27,692 nucleotides of DNA, taken from contig UZAE01012110.1 of NCBI GenBank assembly GCA_900617975.1, positions 1 through 27,692 on the forward strand, in the 5' to 3' direction. Positions 21,001 to 27,692 of this stretch are shown here, in pieces. Within the stretch, counting starts at the first letter, position 1; every line of letters starts with the position of its first letter. Source of the stretch: Rodentolepis nana (lineage: Eukaryota > Platyhelminthes > Cestoda > Cyclophyllidea > Hymenolepididae). A program made the position numbers and the translations under genes. The notes below the pieces were generated by a model that was given only the letters and a program-made list of their open reading frames with translations, did not search any database and was not told where the DNA came from.

Positions 21001-23857
21001 ATATAGAGATTTCTTTGAGTTTCGCATTTATTCCAATACCTTGTATGCTGTGTTATTGATAAATTTGACAGTGTCATTAGAAAATGTGACTTCATTTGTT
21101 ACCAATGTTAATAGCTTGTGTTAGGTTTTCCATTAACTCATATTTAATTTTTATCCAGCTATAAACTTTCATTTTGTTGGTGTTGTTATCATATGTTAGA
21201 ACTCAGCGTTTGTCACCAAGGCTCTCTATTCATGTACTTTTCTAATTGCATTCTTCCTAGCATTGCTCTTCGTTAATTAGCATTAGATTAAGTTTGGATC
21301 AGTTCCTAATATTGTATAAGGCCTAGGTTGAATTATTTGCGCACTTGTTGTATAATAATAATGCACAAGTTTGATTTGGCTAGTTTTAGCCGTTTTGTGT
21401 CATGTAATGTTGCTGTCAGGATACGTTACTTTTCGAAGTTGTGCCATCTGTATTTGAACTCAAAAGGGTAATCCATCTGTTCATGAATCTAAAGCGATAG
21501 GTATTTAAATAAGTATCACGCTAAGTTTGTTACAAATGGATCGAAGCATGCAGTGGAAATAATATTTATCGAAATATTCATCACAATATCTTCCTTAGTT
21601 ATGAATTCCGTCTGTTAGGTCGATAATTATACACCGAGTAAAGAGAAATCAAATGCGAAGGAGCTGAAACAGGAGGAGGAGCCCGTGACAGTGGAGATGG
21701 AGGTGGATGACTCGCTGGAAGATGTTATGCCAGAGACGATAAATGCACCGGCAGAAAATGGCACTTATGGTGGTTCACCTCCGCTTCTAGTCAGCAGCAA
21801 AAAGAACTCTTCAAAAGTAGGTATATTTTATAAGTCACTTTCTTCAATCAAATTTATGTTGTATAGGGGAATTGTAGAGTGGTTGATTTCTTTACCACTT
21901 ATTGTTCTGAAAAATTATTTATCTACAATCGTTTAAAGTTTGATATGGGGTGTCTGCCTCCTTTTAGTCAATGCTCTTTTGACACCATTGCATTGAATGA
22001 ATTATCTGGTGATGATTGCGGTGTTTTTTGAAAGTTTGCGATGTTACATTGCTGGGTTTTTTGTTTAAGTGTTATTTAGTTTTATCTTTAAAAATGTTTC
22101 TTATTCACGTGTTGGCATATTGCATTCTTGCAATTAGGCTGTCTTCATAAGCTGTAGAACGATCAATCAGGCTTATTAAAATCGATCTGAATAGATTACA
22201 ATATATCTATGTTTTAGTCAACAGAGGTCACTGGCGATGGTGAAGAGAGAGATAGGAGCAGCTCAGAAGAAAGCGAGCGGGAAGAGCCATCTACGGGGAA
22301 ACGACGTCGTCGGTCTCGTTGGGGAGACGTGAAGGGGGAGACTGATAAGGACTTGGAGGAGTTTCGTGCTGCTGAGGCTGAGCGATTGGCACGTGCTGAC
22401 CTTGAGGCGAAGGCCTACGCGCAGGAACGTGCTGCCATCACTGAGGTCCAACCACCCTCTGACATCTCCTCTCTCCCAGCCGACCAAAAGCGTCTTATTT
22501 CACCTGAAGAGGCTGCTATCACCGTCTTACTTGATGGAATCGAGTTCGATCCTGTGAGTAATTTCATTTCTTCTAAATTGAAAATTATTAGCCTCCACTA
22601 TCTTTTTGAATATACTGATCTATTTGATTTGCGCTTCTTCATTAACCAATGACCTTTAAATGTAGCGAAACGAACGTCTTTATTCGCAACTGTTGGACAT
22701 TGCATATCAGCGCAGACCAATGGATGTGGATGGTTTTTTGGAGTTTGCTAATTTGGCCATTGTGGACTCTATTCTTCCTGCTACTATCAAGCTGGCATTC
22801 GCTCAACGCAAATTACAGTTCCTTGAGATGTTCTGTAATGATATAAACAAGCAAGTAGATCATTTTTGTCACTTAAAAGCCTTTAACTTTTGTTTAAGTC
22901 TATTGGACATTTGCTTGGGTTTAGAATATCGTCTGCCTACGACGAATATCTCCAATTGGCTCAATTGGTAGTTCAAAGTGTAGTGGATAGTCCATCAGAG
23001 AAGAAATTGCATCCCCATGGATTGGGAGTGGGAATAGATGGCGCTCGGGCATATAGCACACCAGATCTGCTGAATGTCTCCTTGCCAGCCCCACTGCGTC
23101 CTTCAGCCAGGCGCAACCCTGTAACCAATGGGCCCGTGCGTCGGATGCCGCAGACGGACAGATCGGCTGCAATCATGGCGGATGCTGCCTCAGTGGGCGT
23201 CAATCAAGCTCCCTCTGGCTCCGATACGGCATCCTCCATTCGTTTCACAGCTGGCGCTTATGAGCACATGGCTGGACCCTTGGCAGGAGGTTTGCCTCCA
23301 CCTGCTCCCACTATGGTGCCAATTGCCGCTGGAGCTATGCCTGGGGTAAGTCATTATTAATCAGTGCGTTAGTTTTGGAGTCTGACTTGCATAAACTCGA
23401 TAAAATGCCAGTCGGAGGGTCGTTCTCCAATTTCACTTTCCCCTGTGCCTTATAGTTATGCAACCCATTGACTCTTTACTTTACATTACATCGAAAAGTT
23501 GGAAGCGTTTACCTATCGTAAACCCATATATTTACCTTTAACATTTTACCAACTACTTTATCAATTGATGATTAATTTTATGACCTTCAGCATTATGTTA
23601 ATTTTTAGCCATTTATTGTCAATGTTTAGTAATAATTGTAATTATTTTATTATCTATTTACTTAGGCTGAAGCAGTAGAAGTTTGGCGCGGTCTGGAGCC
23701 AGCGGGTTATGCAGCAGCTGTGGCGTCAGGATATGCCAGTGGTGGAGGAACCTTTTACGCGCCAATTGGAGCTAGCTCCGACGCGACTGCATCAGTTCAA
23801 GCGCCACCACCTGCTTTGATGACCCACCCTCATCATCACGAGAGTGGATCTGTTTGA
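18093..23857 (+). CDS. PRPF39: pre-mRNA-processing factor 39 (HAT-repeat U1 snRNP factor), complete, 13 exons
   Basis: PRPF39/Prp39 helps U1 snRNP recognise 5' splice sites. Exons: 18093-18185, 18249-18374, 18526-18641, 18702-19020, 19096-19206, 19399-19668, 20138-20401, 20471-20815, 21619-21816, 22218-22553, 22666-22850, 22925-23345, 23666-23857. They sum to 2976 bases: 991 residues plus TGA, in frame throughout. Conserved HAT-repeat blocks in order: [26 protein letters not shown] (residues about 38-63), a block with [35 protein letters not shown], then [18 protein letters not shown] (about 257), [24 protein letters not shown], and near the end [22 protein letters not shown]...SSAYDEY. An acidic/basic insertion (about 549-720) splits the C-terminal HAT part and includes [10 protein letters not shown] (642-651). 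Residues after about 810 are Ala/Gly/Pro-rich, unlike the human protein. Exon 11 ends at an apparent GC donor. An AG lies 12 bases before the ATG. I am sure of the identity; two or three exon edges could shift. Confidence 0.93.
22851..22924 (+). other. PRPF39: GC-AG intron of PRPF39, with overlapping GT-AG alternative
   Basis: The exon edge AACAA|GCAAGT with acceptor GGGTTTAG (22924) restores [11 protein letters not shown], matching the VNKLLNAYDEH block of human PRPF39. A GT donor 4 bases on (22855) with acceptor TTTAAG (22898) gives a 44-bp intron, also in frame, adding 13 residues (QSIGHLLGF... region). Other combinations hit stops. Confidence 0.6.
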
Positions 23858-24941
23858 ACCCTTATCGTCTTCCCACTGAGCTACCATGTGTTCTTTGTGT
23901 GGCGCTTTTAATCGTGTTATAAAGTCTTAATAACGTTACTAAAGGTATTCTTTGAAGTTTAGTTTGCCCGATCTACTTATGGGTGGAGGGGTGAATTATT
24001 TGAAATTAGTTCAAAAAGTTAGATAGGTGAATTAATTTGTTTGTGGCATAGGGTCCTTATTTAGGTTTTCTGAACGCTTCTTCATATTGGTACGACAGGA
24101 ATGAGAGGGTTTGATTGTGCACGAGTGGGTTAAATACAAAGCTAAACTGCTCGATTTTCACGCATCATGCGTTTTACTGAAGTGACCAGAATTCAGTTCC
24201 CTATTGCGTCGTGTTTTAATTGTATCTACTGAACACACGTTAGTAACACTCTTCTTAATCAAACAAAAAATGAGCCTTATATCTTGATTAAAATAAAATT
24301 TCATATAAAAGTCCTGGGGTAGGCCTATTGAATCATGTCTATAGTCCATCTAAATTTATAAATCCATGTAATCTAACAAATCAAAAAGTCAAATTCGATA
24401 CAATTTCATTTATACGTCCATAATTTTCATCTTTTAAACCTATTTAGTGGTTGCTTTTACGCCCTAAAAAAGTACTTGTATTAAAATAATTGAAGTTGTA
24501 CGGTAGTAGTGAATCATTACTATTCTATCTTTACGAAATATCATACTCTCTAAACGAATTGGAACAAAGATGTACGACCAAGTTAAGGCCCAACGATTTT
24601 TATTGATTTCAATACAAAATTCTTGACTCCATGGTGTAGACTTGTCTGCAATGAGACAGAGTGGTATTTTTCGTCCATTCATTTCATTCAGTTCGGTATT
24701 TTTACTTAAGCAAGTAGACCGCATTAATTGCTCACCACTTTCGATCCAATGCAAGTCGCAGTTAAACTCTCGCATTATTATCATTGTGATATCCACTATT
24801 ATCTATTTACATGTTACGTAAAGAGGAGTAGATCCGATGAAGATCTCGTATTGACTATGTTAAAAAATAATCCGGTCTTTAGTCGTTTAATTCTATTTTT
24901 TTACTAAATTGCAAAAAGTTTTTCGAGGTTGCCCGATGCGT
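23858..24941. other. 3' flank of PRPF39 and unassigned sequence
   Basis: The PRPF39 3' UTR begins here. No AATAAA was seen close to the stop; the nearest clear one is at 24292-24297, and TATAAA-like sequence near 23917 may serve instead. A 110-codon minus-strand frame at 24464-24796 has no signature I recognise and no convincing splice sites, so it is not called. Confidence 0.4.
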
Positions 24942-25133
24942 CTAGAGTAACTCGAGGAGTGATTGAGCTGAGTCTTGTGGGATTCGGATTGCATGGCGCA
25001 GGTCGTTAAATATGTCGGGATTAACTGCCGTTTTAGCCTTTTTAGTTGTTAATTTTACGATTACACGCTGAGAGCGGTGATATTTATGCTGACTCATCAG
25101 CACTTGGAGACCTGTGTGAGCCGTCGTTAAGTA
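24942..25133 (-). CDS. possible terminal exon of unknown minus-strand gene (doubtful)
   Basis: After an acceptor-like TTCTTGTGCTTAAG (AG at 25135-25134) an open frame of 63 codons runs in phase 0 to TAG. Its composition is protein-like (VLMSQHKYHRSQRVIVKL, then DLRHAIRIP and SLLELL). Its entry phase matches the exit phase of the exon at 26607-26733, so it could be the end of that gene (about 121 residues in all). No family recognised. The acceptor is mediocre and intervening exons are possible. Confidence 0.22.
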   Translation of the reverse strand, partial: YLTTAHTGLQVLMSQHKYHRSQRVIVKLTTKKAKTAVNPDIFNDLRHAIRIPQDSAQSLLELL

Positions 25134-26606
25134 CTTAAGCACAAGAAATTTGCCTTGTTGACAAATTGCAAATAAGTAAATCCCGATTAAAGTCATAAAA
25201 TCAAATTCAAAATAAATTGGTGACATTTTTGACAAACTCTTTGGTCCTTTATGAGAGGCGTTTTCCCGACGCCGGGTGTTACGACACTATTGGTTGTGAC
25301 AGAATTGATGAAAATATCCCCAAGTCACTGAAAGTGATTCGACTAGGTTAAGATGGTTTCATCGGGTAGAACCAGCAGAACTACGACCAATGATTTATCT
25401 AGAAGCAACCTTTGCTGAACTCCCATACTATTTTCTGCATCTGCTATTTAATTGTATCCATCATTAAGAACAATTCCCTCGGGTTGTTTTCATTCATTCT
25501 CAACCAGTGCTGATCGCCTATGATGGCGAACGAGGTGGATTTAGCTCGAATGTAGTTGTACTAACAAAGACATTTTGGAGACTTGCCCAAATTAACGAAA
25601 TTGGCTGATATTTGAAGAATGCTAAGTTCAAAATAACTCCAAATTTTTTCCCAACTGGAATCATATCGGTATAAAACAGTTCAGCCCCTATTAATTTGAT
25701 TTTCCGCAGTCCCTAGATTATTCCATCCTAGTATATTGAGCTTATTAACGAAACTTTACAGTTACTTCTTCAGTTAAAATTAGTAAATTCTTTCCCATTT
25801 CTACGAGTATCAATTATGCAGCTTTAGGATTCATAATGAAACGAAGTTCCATATCAGTTACCAAGTAACCTCATATATTGCCGAATTTCCTTATCGCCTC
25901 ACACCATAAGAGGGAAAATCCGAATCTCCGAATGAGCTTTCGCTTTAGACTGCAAAGCATAATTTAGAATAATTTACACATTTTCAGCCCTGTTTCAAAT
26001 CGATTTGGTTGGTCAGACGTCAGGAGATCTGCCATATGGACGTTTTTCTCTTCTCCTAGATTTCCTTTCGGCAACCTAGTTTTACATAAGCCTTCAACGT
26101 GGTTTCTCTACCGGTGGTTATCACCTTTAAGGAATTATCGACAACAAATAGCAATAAATTTAGAATTTGTCTGCATTTATTTTTAACTTGGAATCGATCC
26201 TTTAATGCCAAATATTTTTTTAATTATCGTTCTTAAAGAAATAAATATTAGTCATACTTTTATTAATTTTAATCTTAGGGTAGATGAAAATGTGGTACCA
26301 GTATGTAGGCAAGTCGATTATTCCAAATCTACATCCGTTAACCAGTGTCAGGAAGACGAGAATTTGATTGTGTTTTCGTGAGTGGCACGACCTATAGACC
26401 TCCGCCAAGTCCTCCGGCGCTGCAACCACGACTTTGAATAAGGGAATGGCTGATCTGATCACTGGCTATGGCTGTCCTTGGACATCTGGCAGATACCACA
26501 CTAGTCGGTGGTTCCCCCAAACCCTATTTAGCACAGAGAAGATCCAAGAGTTTAAAACAGAGAAGTGCATTTTCTTGATATAGAGGTCATTTCAGATATT
26601 ACTCAC
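25134..26606. other. unassigned stretch, perhaps intron of the unknown gene
   Basis: About 1.5 kb. The 80-codon minus-strand frame at 26220-26462 ends in AT-rich filler and shows no domain. No repeats of the retroposon family here. Confidence 0.35.
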
Positions 26607-26907
26607 TTTGGTGTGTAAGTATTCTGTGGCATCACGAACGGCTCTCAACGTCTGTCCGGAGAGATATCGTGACACTATGCGGTCAAAATCAGGGTTCTGT
26701 TGTAGAGTAGCGAGAATGCGACGACCGTAATATCTATCATGAATTAATATTGATAAAACAGTCAATTTTGTTTATACATACCATGAGCAAAAAATACCAG
26801 ATATGATCCATTAAACAAAACAAAAACGCTTTCATTTAGGGTATTATACTTGGCAATTACTTTCTGACTAGGGTAACGTTGTCATCAAACAGCTTCACTT
26901 CTGACAT
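26607..26907 (-). CDS. unrecognised protein, first two coding exons
   Basis: Exon 1 is 26907-26861: ATG, then MSEVKLFDDNVTLVR and two bases of the next codon, donor AA|GTAATT. Exon 2 is 26733-26607 (acceptor CATGATAG, donor AAA|GTGAGT). The 127-bp intron is removed in phase, and the split codon becomes AAA (Lys). The result is 58 residues: a short acidic/hydrophobic start, KYYGRRILATLQQNPDFDR, then IVSRYLSGQTLRAV and DATEYLHTK, which looks like two or three amphipathic helices with no signal peptide or membrane segment. I do not recognise the family. The gene continues leftward in phase 0, perhaps to the frame at 25133-24942. Paired splice sites and frame continuity are the main support. Confidence 0.45.
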
Positions 26908-27393
26908 TATGATGGAGGCGATCAGAAATTGATCGGAATCTAGGGTTTGCTAAGGTTAACTTCGAGACCTCAGGAGCTTACGATCGATACCCTAAACCGA
27001 ATTCATAGGAAGTCTGTGTAAGGAATTAATTTCTTAATATTGTTTTCCGAGATGACAGACATACAGTCATTTTCATGTAATATCTGTAAGTCAATCTCAC
27101 TATTCTTCCGGAAACAAGCGAAGCTCCTTTCTAACAAGCCGAAGAAGAGGAGCTTTATGAATTTATTTAAAAAATCCATTTTCTTTCACTGATTCAAGAA
27201 GGTTCATTAGAACCATTGATCAGTGGAGGTGGTAGCGATCTGTATAATAGTTAATACTCATTCATATGCCCCCGGAGTGATATCGCGTGTGCTCTTCGTT
27301 GTATTTTGAATAACTGATATTATCCAAGCCAGACGAAAAAAACCTCACGACAATTTCTGATACTTTCTGCAAGATAAACATGGGACTCGATAG
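26908..27393. other. 5' flank of the unknown gene
   Basis: Would hold the promoter of the minus-strand gene starting at 26907. No TATA box, RNA gene or repeat recognised. Confidence 0.35.
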
Positions 27394-27626
27394 ATTTATT
27401 TCAAGTGGCAGGCGTTATGATAGGTATCATTAGCCCTTTAGTTGACTTCGGGCATCACAGAAAGGAAGAGGAACACCAAAGTGGCGAAAAGTCGAGAGGG
27501 GGACAGAATAATGATTCACAGACGTAAAAGAGACAGACAGACACAAAGGTAGAAAAAAGGTGAGTACTGTTTAATTAATAGAATATGAAATGCGGTGTGG
27601 TCTTGGTAGTTTGAAGTCAGAAGTCA
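27394..27626 (-). mobile_element. SINE-like retroposon copy D (5'-truncated)
   Basis: Same family as copies A-C: tail side ATTTATTTCAAGTGGCAGGC, then the conserved TATCATTAGCCCTTTAGTTG and GACTTCGGGC, the CAGACAGACACAAAGG middle and GGTAGTTTGAAGTCAG. The match stops about 27626, before the B and A units, so the head is missing, as expected from incomplete reverse transcription. No target-site duplication could be fixed. Minus is the sense strand. Confidence 0.75.
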
Positions 27627-27692
27627 GAATATAGCTATTTTTATTACTTGTGTAGCACGTTAAGAAATATCAAATAAGGGTATTTACAATTT

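Noticed and set aside
22263..23203. Minus-strand frames opposite PRPF39 exons 10-12
   Set aside because: Shadows of the coding strand; conserved PRPF39 blocks are on the plus strand.
24464..24796. 110-codon minus-strand frame
   Set aside because: Open but without recognisable domain, start context or convincing splice sites; may be chance in AT-rich DNA.
26607..26733. Resemblance of FDRIV...DATEYLH to part of a CaMK-type kinase
   Set aside because: The spacing is about five residues too short, and no glycine loop, VAIK lysine or HRD motif is found nearby.

Overview
This window is nuclear DNA from an animal. It is AT-rich, its genes carry GT-AG spliceosomal introns, and the recognisable proteins are metazoan: a NOVA-type neuronal splicing regulator, a p24/TMED cargo receptor, and the U1 snRNP-associated splicing factor PRPF39. 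Divergent sequences, many short introns and splice acceptors almost touching start codons suggest an invertebrate. A parasitic flatworm is my guess, but nothing here proves it. No bacterial or organellar genes were seen.

Layout: (1) 1-569, the 5' end of a mariner transposon on the minus strand, with an open transposase N-terminus and its terminal inverted repeat. (2) 879-3702, three copies of one short retroposon family (A, B, C); a fourth (D) lies at 27394-27626. Copy B has a perfect 14-bp target-site duplication. Copy A carries an expanded 5' array built on a 40-bp lattice. (3) 2391-8373, two minus-strand exons that join in phase to give ankyrin repeats, separated by a 5.5-kb intron holding copy C and a fossil Tc1/mariner-type transposase. 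(4) 9621-12158, four minus-strand exons of a NOVA orthologue (KH1, KH2 and a long low-complexity C-terminal part); its first exon and any KH3 exon were not found. (5) 12159-17023, gene-poor apart from one doubtful WD-like exon. (6) 17097-17744, an intronless p24-gamma (TMED7/TMED3-like) gene on the minus strand. It is divergent from (7) the complete 13-exon PRPF39 gene on the plus strand, 18093-23857, across only 348 bp. (8) 23858-27393, mostly unassigned, with the start of an unrecognised minus-strand gene at 26907.

Working together: NOVA and PRPF39 both act in pre-mRNA splicing but lie about 6 kb apart and show no sign of joint control. TMED and PRPF39 probably share a bidirectional promoter. 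The most unusual items are the modular 40-bp array in retroposon copy A, the retroposon family itself, a UHM-ligand-like motif inserted in PRPF39, and an apparent GC-AG intron with an overlapping GT-AG alternative in the same gene.
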